64,000 nucleotides of DNA from Paenibacillus roseus (GCF_016424485.1 NZ_JAELUP010000117.1:124001-188000), one strand, 5' to 3'; numbered from the stretch's first letter, positions 31,908 through 38,814 are shown. Notes: a model not told the origin generated them from the letters alone. Numbers and translations are program-made.

Positions 31908-33352
31908 TACGCGACACCTCCCTTCGGCTCGGAGCGGTCAAAACGGGATTCGACCGGTGTTACCAACTCTATTACTGTGGCGGCCGCCCAAGTGTTGTTT
32001 GGATTCGTCACAAACGCTGGTTTTACGAGGTGGTATGGTAACGATGACTCGTTAACTTTATCAATTTCGGTAATAATATTAATGTGATCCCGCAAACCGT
32101 TACCAAATCCATCTCGTACAAACCTTACGATATCTCCGATCTTGTATTCGTTAACCTTCCGCCCGATTGCGTACCATTTCGCGGCTTCGGCGGCTTGTGC
32201 TTCGGCCTTTTCCGCGTCTGCTTGCGTAAGGACTTCGAGTTGATCCTTACGGTAATAGTCCCAGTCTCTCCCGTCGAGAAGCTCTACGCGATAAGGGCGG
32301 TCGTCTCTATCGTCCCTTTCAACTTTGCCGATAGCCCCTTCCGGTAAGTCCTCGGTGTCAACAAGGACCTTAACGTAACTACCGACGGGAATTCGGTCGA
32401 GTGATTCGATTTCCTCTGCGGAGAGCTTCACGATTTCGGAAGGGAGTGCGTACCCCGAATTCACACTTCCGCCGATAATTCGTACGTACTTTCCTCCGTT
32501 AGTAGAAGTACCTGGATCGATTACCTCGTAAACCTCCCCGTCTTTATATCCGTTGAGAGGAAGGCGGCCCCCACCGCTAACCAACCGCACCTTATCGCCC
32601 TTTACGAATTGGCTCCGTGGATCGGAGGCTTGCGCAATCTTCCGTTTAGCTTCGGCCACTTCCGCTTCGGTTGCAGGGACCAAACGTTCCGCCATGAACC
32701 ATAATCCTTTGTCCCCTCCAATAACGTTCCCCTGAAACTGGACCGGAAAGAAGTCACCCCCGGTAATCTCCACGATATCACCGATATTTACGTCAGATCG
32801 CGGAGGGTTTCCGCCAATACCGCTTACGTTAACCACCTTCGCATAATCTCCGATTTTTAAACGTAGTACCGACACCCTCTGCGCAAGGAATTCAACCTCC
32901 GTCGCAGGTACTACGTTTCTTTCGTTTAAATAATTACCCCGCGTCCCGTCAGCTTTTTCGCCTACGTAATCATCTTGGGCCGATACGATCTTAACTACGC
33001 TGCCAATTTTGTAGTTATGGCCGACTCCATTGCTTACGACTTTCCCATAATCCCCGGTAGTCAAACGGCGAGGTACGGTAGGCTCTGGCTCCGTTACCTT
33101 TTCGTAGACTTCGTAATCCCATCCGCACAAGTCGTAATCATCTCCGTCATTATCGAGCACATGCGGATCATCAGCGCGGTCTACGCGTTCAACACGGTAG
33201 AAAGCATCAAACGTAAGAACGCCCACCTCACGCGCTTCCTCGTCCGTAATTTTAACAACGTCACCCAATGCTGCATTGCGGTCAACCCTACGATAAGTCT
33301 CGCCCTCAATTACAATCTCATTAGCCGGAATTGTTACGTTAAGTTTCGCCAT
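31907..33352 (-). CDS. Multi-SH3-like repeat protein, 481 aa
   Basis: At least five, probably six, modules of about 60-75 residues follow each other, each opening with a GD-type turn: GDVVKI, GDYGKVV, GDYAKVV, GDKVRLV, GSYVKVL and GDIVRFV, and several ending in xLxxxE(xV)VP(A)TE. The beta pattern is that of KOW/SH3-like barrels. One module (YRVELLDGRDWDYYRKDQLEVL) is nearly the same as one in the protein at 20593. Alanine-rich linkers separate some modules. It sits directly upstream of the polymerase with overlapping codons, which hints at a DNA- or nucleotide-linked role rather than structure. ATG at 33352 behind GGGAG. Confidence 0.55.
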   Translation of the reverse strand: MAKLNVTIPANEIVIEGETYRRVDRNAALGDVVKITDEEAREVGVLTFDAFYRVERVDRADDPHVLDNDGDDYDLCGWDYEVYEKVTEPEPTVPRRLTTGDYGKVVSNGVGHNYKIGSVVKIVSAQDDYVGEKADGTRGNYLNERNVVPATEVEFLAQRVSVLRLKIGDYAKVVNVSGIGGNPPRSDVNIGDIVEITGGDFFPVQFQGNVIGGDKGLWFMAERLVPATEAEVAEAKRKIAQASDPRSQFVKGDKVRLVSGGGRLPLNGYKDGEVYEVIDPGTSTNGGKYVRIIGGSVNSGYALPSEIVKLSAEEIESLDRIPVGSYVKVLVDTEDLPEGAIGKVERDDRDDRPYRVELLDGRDWDYYRKDQLEVLTQADAEKAEAQAAEAAKWYAIGRKVNEYKIGDIVRFVRDGFGNGLRDHINIITEIDKVNESSLPYHLVKPAFVTNPNNTWAAATVIELVTPVESRFDRSEPKGGVA

Positions 33353-33374
33353 ATACAAATCGCTCCCTTTTCGG

Positions 33375-33551
33375 TTAAGTTATAGTTAAGTCCTCGTTAA
33401 TAACTCCGGCGCTGTCGTAAACACGCTCATAAGCGTACTCTCTCGCACACCTGCCGACATGTACGAGGCCACTTACGTAACCTCCGTCATCGATACGCCA
33501 CACCTCGTCGCCTACGTAAATCTCGCCGCAACAATATTCGCACGAAGACAT
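33375..33551 (-). CDS. Zinc-binding 58-aa protein
   Basis: Start at the ATG at 33551; the longer frame is the antisense-like extension over the upstream gene. CEYCCGEIYVGDEVWRI, then HVGRC, give four Cys/His ligands in a rubredoxin-knuckle-like arrangement. Function unknown. Confidence 0.5.
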   Translation of the reverse strand: MSSCEYCCGEIYVGDEVWRIDDGGYVSGLVHVGRCAREYAYERVYDSAGVINEDLTIT

Positions 33552-33570
33552 AGCAGGAACTTCCGCAGGA

Positions 33571-33999
33571 TCACGAAGCATCCGCGGCCTTCGCAAATAC
33601 CGAACGATCCAGCGCGATAGGCAATTCCACCCAACGGTCGGCGGCGCGGGCCTCTGACGCCCAATACTCGCCGAGCAGCCGGTTTTCGAACATAAACACG
33701 CGGGGAATTTCGCCATCCGCCGCCCATACGCCAATGATGTAATCGGCCTCGGATCGGTCGTAGATGGTTCCGTTACCTTTTTTCGCGTATACTACGAGGT
33801 CGTCGCCACGGTCTTGTCGCTGCCTGATCGTCTTAACCTGTACCTTTTTCGCATCGCCGGTAAGCGGATCGGTCGCCAGGATATCGTACACCTCGTTAGT
33901 TTCCGCCGTATGCACCGTCCATCCTGCGGCCATTAACGCCACTTTCGCGACTGCTTCAACGTACTTTGCAGTTATCTCCGTAACATGTGCCGTACCCAT
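33571..33999 (-). CDS. Nuclease-like protein, PD-(D/E)XK-type core (tentative)
   Basis: About 142 residues from the second of two ATG codons behind AAAGGAG. Pattern: helix (AKYVEAVAKVALMAAGW), TVHTAETNEVYDILATD, then AKKVQVKTIR and YIIGVWAAD. The D..(16)..QVK arrangement is that of the nuclease fold with Gln-x-Lys, as in Hjc-like and group I intron endonuclease-like proteins. It lies between the candidate SSB and the polymerase block. Confidence 0.55.
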   Translation of the reverse strand: MGTAHVTEITAKYVEAVAKVALMAAGWTVHTAETNEVYDILATDPLTGDAKKVQVKTIRQRQDRGDDLVVYAKKGNGTIYDRSEADYIIGVWAADGEIPRVFMFENRLLGEYWASEARAADRWVELPIALDRSVFAKAADAS

Positions 34000-34055
34000 C
34001 ATCTCCTTTACGTAAAATTCCGTAAGTAAGGCGGAGATTAACCGCCTAATCACGG

Positions 34056-34844
34056 TTAAAATAGCTTGGTGTCCGGCACATCGGCAGATTCATCAATTGG
34101 CGGGGCTTCCGGCTCGGCGGCCGTGTTGGCTCCGATACTCAAACCAAGCCGCCCGATATCGAATCCGGCAATGACGAGGTTTTTCGTCTGCTCCGCCTCG
34201 TCCGCCTCGAACAGGAATCCGTCAAAGGCCGCGAAGTCAAACGAACTACCACTCAATTTCTCGAAGTTGGCTCGCTCTTTCTCCGTCAAGTCTTCGTCCA
34301 TATCCAGGATCGGCGAGAGTGATACGGCCGTGTCCGTACTGCTGCCAGATTTGGACAATTCAAACGCCAGCTTATCGAGCTTCTTCGCGTACTTAGCGAT
34401 AGCCGCGAAAACACCCTTCGCTTGCTTCAGCGTCAAGTCCACGAACCCAATCTCGCCATTTTCGAGATTTCCGAAGCCCACGAGATAACGCGGTTTGGAT
34501 TTGAGAAGATACGCCTGATTACGGATTTTCTCCGCGCCCGCTTCGTCGCCGGAATCCTTCGCGGCTTTGGCGTCGGAGTACAGTAGATCGGCCGCTCGAT
34601 CCCATACCGAGCCATTTGCCGTTACGTACCCTTTCGTATTACGCTCGGGCGGAACCTTCGGAACAAATGTGTTCACCTTACCGAAAATCCCGTGCGCATA
34701 ATACTCGGCCGAATCTTCTTGTGATAAAATCCGTACCTTTAAAGTGGTTCCAGACGGGAACGGTACATGTGCGCTGCTGCCGGTATCCTTCTCGGCTGTT
34801 GCGGAAGTTACGGCTGCCGCTCCCTGTTTCGTAAATTGACTCAT
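34056..34844 (-). CDS. Candidate phage single-stranded DNA-binding protein
   Basis: About 262 residues. The middle contains a region (ILKSKPRYLVGFGNLENGEIGFVDLTLKQAKGVFAAIAKYAKK) like the DNA-binding part of some phage SSBs, and the C-terminus is acidic and ends in DTKLF, an acidic tail with a terminal Phe as in many SSBs. It lies upstream of the polymerase genes. The call rests on this pattern and context; no unambiguous OB-fold motif is seen. Start at ATG 34844, 11 bases behind AAAGGA. Confidence 0.5.
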   Translation of the reverse strand: MSQFTKQGAAAVTSATAEKDTGSSAHVPFPSGTTLKVRILSQEDSAEYYAHGIFGKVNTFVPKVPPERNTKGYVTANGSVWDRAADLLYSDAKAAKDSGDEAGAEKIRNQAYLLKSKPRYLVGFGNLENGEIGFVDLTLKQAKGVFAAIAKYAKKLDKLAFELSKSGSSTDTAVSLSPILDMDEDLTEKERANFEKLSGSSFDFAAFDGFLFEADEAEQTKNLVIAGFDIGRLGLSIGANTAAEPEAPPIDESADVPDTKLF

Positions 34845-34859
34845 CCAATCACGCATCCT

Positions 34860-34979
34860 TTACGTTTTTATTTCGGGTAAGGTTCGCTTGATCCTCCGCC
34901 CGCAGCCGGACCCTAACGGAGTGTTCCCGGTAAGATACGGCTGCCGACGGGTGATGTCGGCTTGGTTAAACGTAAGCAC
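34860..34979 (-). CDS. Possible 39-aa basic peptide
   Basis: A GTG within the end of the upstream gene opens a 39-residue frame (LTFNQADITRRQPYLTGNTP..) that closes 15 bases before the next gene. No ribosome site is clear; coupled translation would be needed. Basic and Gly-rich. Low support. Confidence 0.3.
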   Translation of the reverse strand: MLTFNQADITRRQPYLTGNTPLGSGCGRRIKRTLPEIKT

Positions 34980-35538
34980 ATATATCTTTTGCCAGTGTTG
35001 TTTTACGTCGCAAGGCGCTGAGACGTTCATCTTCGATCCGCGTAAGTTCAACTACTATTTCCGCAATTTCTGCGGACAATTTACGCTTAACTTTCGTCAG
35101 ATTCGTTTTCAGTAGCCTCAGTTCGGCCTCCGCTTTCGCTACGTTCAACTCCGCCTGCTTCAACGCCAATTTCCGAAGTATCTGTTTCTCTTCACGTTGC
35201 GAAGCCGTCAGCACCTTTTTCAAAACTCGCCCGACTTCTTTACGAAGCTGTTCCGAGGCGTACTGGCGAGGGTATATTGTAATCACCGCGTCCTCACGTA
35301 AATTCACTACGAAAGCAAAGCGATCATATGCGAATAATCTCGCAGGTTCGGATGAACCCTCGCCAACAACATGTGGGTCAATTAGCGCTGACTTACGAAC
35401 CAAGTCCATAACGTGCAGCGGAGCATGTTTGCGCTCAATCCCGAAATACTCAACGGCGCGGTCGCAAGCATGTGGAGTTACAAAAATCTTCCCGGTAAAA
35501 TGCGTTCCGGCCGCCGGATCAACGATTGATAGAATCAT
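34966..35538 (-). CDS. Hypothetical coiled-coil protein, 190 aa
   Basis: N-terminal 90 residues form a mixed domain (HFTGKIFVTPHACDRAVEYFGI..FAYDRFAFVVNLREDAVITIYPRQ), and residues 95-185 a long charged coiled coil rich in Lys, Glu and Leu. The front part resembles a small toxin-like or RelE-like barrel only superficially. It is co-oriented with the candidate SSB gene. Function unknown. Confidence 0.5.
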   Translation of the reverse strand: MILSIVDPAAGTHFTGKIFVTPHACDRAVEYFGIERKHAPLHVMDLVRKSALIDPHVVGEGSSEPARLFAYDRFAFVVNLREDAVITIYPRQYASEQLRKEVGRVLKKVLTASQREEKQILRKLALKQAELNVAKAEAELRLLKTNLTKVKRKLSAEIAEIVVELTRIEDERLSALRRKTTLAKDICAYV

Positions 35539-35720
35539 CCAAGCCGCACCCCTTTCAGCGAACCGCGCCGATAAAGTGCCGAAGCTAGGTTCGTACCAAC
35601 TTTCAGAGAAATCCGTAATTTATCGTCATTTCCGTAATCTGATTCGTGGATAACCGTACATGTATCGATGATTTGACGCCATTTATCGGATTTCAACGTC
35701 TTTTCCGCAATTTTTTGCAT
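35535..35720 (-). CDS. Hypothetical 61-aa protein
   Basis: ATG at 35720 behind GGGAGGC; the longer frame to 35795 crosses the promoter region. It has KTLKSDKWRQIIDTCTVIHESDYG. Four-base overlap with the next gene makes this the first gene of the leftward polymerase operon. Confidence 0.5.
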   Translation of the reverse strand: MQKIAEKTLKSDKWRQIIDTCTVIHESDYGNDDKLRISLKVGTNLASALYRRGSLKGVRLG

Positions 35721-35749
35721 AATTAAACATGCCTCCCGTGGTAAATTCG

Positions 35750-35779
35750 TTGACAAGCTAGGTGAAAACACATTATAAT
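35750..35779 (+). promoter_or_regulatory. Near-perfect SigA promoter on the plus strand
   Basis: TTGACA, 18 bases, TATAAT, the best consensus promoter in the phage region, points to the right although no plus-strand gene follows until 36.7 kb. Two further TATAAT boxes on the same strand lie at about 35,830 and 35,934. The ATTATAAT box is also nearly symmetrical, so leftward use is possible. A short RNA, partly antisense to the sigma-like gene, is the simplest product. The rest of the 35,780-35,989 gap shows no ORF of note. Confidence 0.6.
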
Positions 35780-35989
35780 AGGAAACGTAATACAATGATT
35801 ACCAATGCAATAACACATACATAAGCTGTATAATGGTAGTATCGCAAGCTTTCGTGAGCTTTTCTAACGTAATGCCTAAACGTTAGCGTCTCACGGTTTA
35901 TACGGCGGATTGCTATTAAATGTAATATCCGTGTATAATAAGTAGTGGAACGGTTGGCGGCCGGGTAACTGACCGCCGGTGTTTCGAAG

Positions 35990-36568
35990 TTAAACGATAA
36001 GATAATCGCGATAGTCACCAAAACGATTCGCGTCGTAATTGCGTGCTAATCTGCGGAGCTTACGTTTAACAACCTCGTGGTGAAGTCCTAGCGCTTTGGC
36101 GAGCGCCGTGATGGACGGATACTGCGAAAACCTTGAAATGATATCTATCGTTTCAGGGTCGACCTGGGAAGGGTCTTTTGTTACAAGGAAGTCGATCAGT
36201 TGGCGCTGGTCGGCTTCTTTCTTTTTAATTACCTCGTTTTCAATGATAACCTCGTCAGCGATTTCAGATGTTGGCGCATCTTCATCGTCTTTATTGCTAC
36301 TATATTGCTCGAAGTTTACTATTGCGTAGAAACGTGCGTACCTACTTTTAGATAAATTTATTGCCTCTCTCTTTAATGATGTTGTAAGATATGTCTCAAA
36401 AGTTGCGATAGGTTTGTCTATAAACTCCTCCACACATCTCCATAAGCATTCAGTGAGTGCGCTGAAATAATCTTCAAAAGGCACTTTAGTAGATGAACTG
36501 AATCTCCTGCTTATGGCTATTAGTACGTGTTTGTAACGTACATAAGCACCATCGAATTTACTCACCAA
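35990..36568 (-). CDS. Sigma-70-like factor, 192 aa
   Basis: The N-terminal half shows a region 2-like helix bundle (FEDYFSALTECLWRCVEEFIDKPIATFETYLTTSLKREAINL), and the C-terminus a helix-turn-helix (SITALAKALGLHHEVVKRKLRRLA) in the position of region 4. An acidic linker separates them. Such small factors direct host polymerase to phage promoters. The GTG start lies behind GAGGTGATGAGG. It is divergent from the XRE gene across a region that holds the repeated regulatory block, so the XRE protein may control it. Confidence 0.65.
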   Translation of the reverse strand: MVSKFDGAYVRYKHVLIAISRRFSSSTKVPFEDYFSALTECLWRCVEEFIDKPIATFETYLTTSLKREAINLSKSRYARFYAIVNFEQYSSNKDDEDAPTSEIADEVIIENEVIKKKEADQRQLIDFLVTKDPSQVDPETIDIISRFSQYPSITALAKALGLHHEVVKRKLRRLARNYDANRFGDYRDYLIV

Positions 36569-36597
36569 TCCTCATCACCTCTTATTAAATTTTCAAG

Positions 36598-36651
36598 GTA
36601 TACTATAATACACAAGATAAAATCTAACTTCGCACACTTTCGCGGAAATTT
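36598..36651. repeat. Regulatory block, copy A
   Basis: TATACTATAATACACAAG, then TTCGCACACTTTCG and AAATTTAT occur in the same order and spacing as at 48,244-48,299. Here it separates the sigma-like gene (left) from the XRE gene (right) and must contain the promoters of both. GTATACTATAATAC is an imperfect palindrome, a likely operator. Confidence 0.6.
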
Positions 36652-36655
36652 ATGC

Positions 36656-36661
36656 TAAAAT
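36656..36661 (+). promoter_or_regulatory. Extended -10 element for the XRE gene
   Basis: TATGCTAAAAT gives a TGnTAAAAT extended -10, 35 bases before the XRE ribosome site. No good -35 is present, which is acceptable for extended -10 promoters. Three more TGG-TAAAAT promoters occur at the right end of the phage. Confidence 0.5.
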
Positions 36662-36705
36662 AATTTTGAACCTTTGTTTTCCGGAGGCGCAACGATGGGA
36701 AAGTA

Positions 36706-36909
36706 ATCGTCCGCAGCCTTATTCCCGAACTACTCGAAAGCCGAAAGTGGACGCAGCGCCAGCTTGCCGATAAAGCCGGTATTAGCGAACAAGCGGTTTC
36801 ACACTACGTCAACGACCGACGTAAACGAATTCCGTTAGATATCGCTATTCCGCTAGCTGACGCCTTTAACGTACACCCTCGCGAACTTGTTGAGTGGGCC
36901 GATGGATAA
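36706..36909 (+). CDS. XRE-type HTH regulator with non-standard start
   Basis: A clear 67-residue HTH domain (LIPELLESRKWTQRQLADKAGISEQAVSHYVNDRRKRIPLDIAIPLADAFNVHPRELVEW) with no ATG, GTG or TTG in frame at its front. CGGAGGCG is followed seven bases later by an ATG in the wrong frame that reads MGK and stops; the stop overlaps an ATC that begins the HTH frame (TAATC). Either the protein starts at that ATC by coupling to the three-codon ORF, or a -1 slip on G GGA AAG joins ATG to it, or one A has been lost. It is the only CI-like candidate near the replication genes. Confidence 0.65.
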   Translation: MVRSLIPELLESRKWTQRQLADKAGISEQAVSHYVNDRRKRIPLDIAIPLADAFNVHPRELVEWADG

Positions 36910-37112
36910 GCGCTCGGCCGATCAATACTATACGTTTGTATAGTTTCTGATCTTACCACTCTGCGTCTAGATTGTAAAATCACATTTTATAATGTTTGTC
37001 AAGATAGTTTCACCGGAATGGAATCGTGCAGACTACTTACCATAAAAAGTGGTATAATTATCTATTACTATTAAACCACAATTTCCCTAATCAGTCTTGT
37101 ATTTTCCGATAT
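36910..37112. other. AT-rich gap between XRE gene and LytTR gene
   Basis: Contains a stem ACTATAC-gtt-TGTATAGT followed by TTTCT right after the XRE gene (likely terminator, 36,927-36,946), a minus-strand TTGACA with TTTACA 18 bases on (about 37,000 to 36,970), and a plus-strand TATAAT near 37,055. No ORF of note. It is the only non-coding DNA next to the agr-like cassette and so the first place to look for LytTR binding sites. Confidence 0.4.
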
Positions 37113-37493
37113 TTACCGCAAACCATTTAATACATTAAATGATACTTGACATTTTCGTAAATGTATGTTTTCGGGGACATTCGCCCGGAAAGGCTTAGAT
37201 ACCGCAACCTTCGGCACGCCCTCCCCGAAGTCAATTGTGTGCTGCTTCGGATCATACGACTCAGCCTGCGTCATATTTACGAGGTACCCCCGCTCGACCT
37301 TCACGTACCCGAGTTTCTCGGTGTACCGCTGTTGCTCCTCAAGCGTGGATATCTGCTTAAATAGTCCGTCGTGTGTCTGAAAATGTAACAAACCCTCCCG
37401 AACACAGACGTATAACACATCGTCAACCTCATCGATCTCTACCAATTCAAACTCCGTCCGGCTTATCTTCTTTACAACTGTAATTTTCGGCAT
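37113..37493 (-). CDS. Stand-alone LytTR DNA-binding regulator
   Basis: 126 residues made of a single LytTR domain: FELVEIDEVDDVLYVCVREGLLHFQTHDG, then LGYVKVERGYLVNM with the conserved aromatic/Arg-x-x-(Y)LVN strand, AESYDPKQHTIDFGEG and VAVSKPFRANV. There is no receiver domain, unlike AgrA, so activity cannot depend on phosphorylation in the usual way. It is the last gene of the four-gene cassette and its ATG overlaps the agrD stop (TAATG). In streptococcal LytTR regulatory systems such proteins are held by a membrane partner; the sensor-like protein upstream could play that part. Confidence 0.8.
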   Translation of the reverse strand: MPKITVVKKISRTEFELVEIDEVDDVLYVCVREGLLHFQTHDGLFKQISTLEEQQRYTEKLGYVKVERGYLVNMTQAESYDPKQHTIDFGEGVPKVAVSKPFRANVPENIHLRKCQVSFNVLNGLR

Positions 37494-37630
37494 TAGCCCT
37501 CCTGTTCCGAGCCTCTCAACTCTTCCGGAATCTCCGGTTTGTGAATAAATACATACGATCCCATCAATACAAACAACGATGATACTCCGATTAAAGCTGC
37601 GGCAACTACTTTATAAAACTTCTTCTTCAT
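37493..37630 (-). CDS. agrD: AgrD-like cyclic autoinducer propeptide
   Basis: A 45-residue peptide, found by translating the gap between agrB and the LytTR gene. It has the three parts of AgrD: basic amphipathic N-terminal helix (KKKFYKVVAAALIGVSSLF), a core GSYVFI, and the charged recognition tail HKPEIPEEL, equivalent to HEPEVP-type and DEVPKEL-type tails. The ring position carries Ser25 where most have Cys, predicting a five-residue lactone SYVFI. The ATG overlaps the agrB stop (ATGA) and the stop overlaps the LytTR start (TAATG), so all three are coupled. Confidence 0.85.
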   Translation of the reverse strand: MKKKFYKVVAAALIGVSSLFVLMGSYVFIHKPEIPEELRGSEQEG

Positions 37631-38151
37631 GTTTTTCGCCTCTCTTTTCCTAGCGGTAGTAATACCGCCTGAATTATATATGTCATCGCCAGGACATCCG
37701 ATAAGATTACGAAATTAGACGCCACAAGTCCGGTAGATACGATTTTTAGCAGCGGATAATACCGTTTTGGCATCCTAGCGTATTTGTCATAGTTGGACGG
37801 AGCAAAAAGGGCGAAAGAGATTACGGAAATAATCGTCATAATTTTAATCACTACGATAGGAAACGATAAATGCGGAAGTATCGATAGGAGCAACGTAGAT
37901 ACGATAATGCATAGATACCCCGCCTTTAAGTGGTATCCTCCGGAAAGGTATCGGATTACGCCGAACGATACGATAGCCAGCGCAGCCCGCCAGAACTCTC
38001 CCGTTATAAATCCGATTAACAACGCGCAGCCTGCGATAGTCACCGTATTCACGATGATTTGCAGCGCGTAGTATGTCACCGCCGTTGACGGGGCAGTTAC
38101 GCCGCTATCCTCGATCCGCTGCCGGAGTCCGTCCGCATATTTATACAGCAT
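37627..38151 (-). CDS. agrB: AgrB-like peptide-processing membrane protease
   Basis: 174 residues, five to six membrane helices. The signature IRYLSGGYHLKAGYLC places the catalytic His74 and Cys81 seven residues apart as in S. aureus AgrB (His77, Cys84). It cleaves the C-terminal tail of AgrD and closes the ring. It overlaps the sensor gene by 11 bases and agrD by four. The prophage location is unusual; agr genes in phages have been reported in Clostridioides difficile phage phiCDHM1. Confidence 0.93.
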   Translation of the reverse strand: MLYKYADGLRQRIEDSGVTAPSTAVTYYALQIIVNTVTIAGCALLIGFITGEFWRAALAIVSFGVIRYLSGGYHLKAGYLCIIVSTLLLSILPHLSFPIVVIKIMTIISVISFALFAPSNYDKYARMPKRYYPLLKIVSTGLVASNFVILSDVLAMTYIIQAVLLPLGKERRKT

Positions 38152-38809
38152 CCTCGTACTCCTTTCTCAGCGCCACGTAAAGGTATGCCGGGATAGTTAC
38201 GACAAAGACGGCACACGCAGAGAGTACGTAAGAATCAAATTCGTTGGCGAAAAGGTACGCAAGCGTGGCGGCCAGCATCACCGTAGTTAAAATAATAACG
38301 AGGATCGTCACGTTAGATCGGTTAAATCTCGTATATGTACGGCGGGAGGTCGGCACAAAATTGAATCCTCCGCCCAATTGTACGATTGCATAAGCGACAG
38401 CAATCTCGATAAGCGACGACAACACCTGTACGCCCGACCCGAGCAGCACTGAGTCCTTTACGACGTCGGCCGGTACTGCACTTAAAAAATGGAATGCGAG
38501 CAGTACGACTCCCTGCACAACGACCACTATCGCGAACCCGGCGAAATTCATCACGATAGAATAGAAGAACGGTACCTGAAACAGTACCCATAACACGACG
38601 ACGTAAAGCGCAAGTTGGATAAATGCTGACATCTCGCCTATTTGAGGAATAGATCTCGTAAAGTACGACACTTGACTCATCATGAGCGATACGGTCAATA
38701 CGGTGACCACGAGCCGCCCCGTAATCCGAAATCGGAAAAGCGCGAACATAAAAGCAAATACCGCCACGTACTCAAAAACCGAAGCTCCCGTAAATAATAA
38801 GTAATCCAT
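38141..38809 (-). CDS. AgrC-like membrane sensor without kinase domain
   Basis: 222 residues, six or seven membrane helices with a short C-terminal tail (RKEYEDAV). Its length and helix pattern, with PFFYSIVMNFAGF in the middle, match the N-terminal peptide-sensing half of AgrC. The histidine kinase and ATPase parts are missing: the frame ends cleanly after the last helix and overlaps agrB, so it is not a truncation by mutation. It begins six bases after the primase stop (ATG at 38809; an in-frame ATC precedes it). I infer that it binds the mature peptide and acts directly on the LytTR protein. Confidence 0.65.
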   Translation of the reverse strand: MDYLLFTGASVFEYVAVFAFMFALFRFRITGRLVVTVLTVSLMMSQVSYFTRSIPQIGEMSAFIQLALYVVVLWVLFQVPFFYSIVMNFAGFAIVVVVQGVVLLAFHFLSAVPADVVKDSVLLGSGVQVLSSLIEIAVAYAIVQLGGGFNFVPTSRRTYTRFNRSNVTILVIILTTVMLAATLAYLFANEFDSYVLSACAVFVVTIPAYLYVALRKEYEDAV

Positions 38810-38814
38810 GTCGA

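Noticed and set aside
35773..36021. 82-residue frame in the promoter gap ending in a hydrophobic run
   Set aside because: It spans promoter elements on both strands and has no ribosome site at any start codon.
37627..38071. Plus-strand ORF opposite agrB and similar long shadow frames across the phage
   Set aside because: They have no ribosome sites, overlap well-supported minus-strand genes entirely and carry no family motif; they follow from the codon bias of the true strand.
37113..38809. Arbitrium (AimR-AimP-AimX) system
   Set aside because: There is no TPR-type receptor and no secreted short signal of that kind; the genes are of the agr type.
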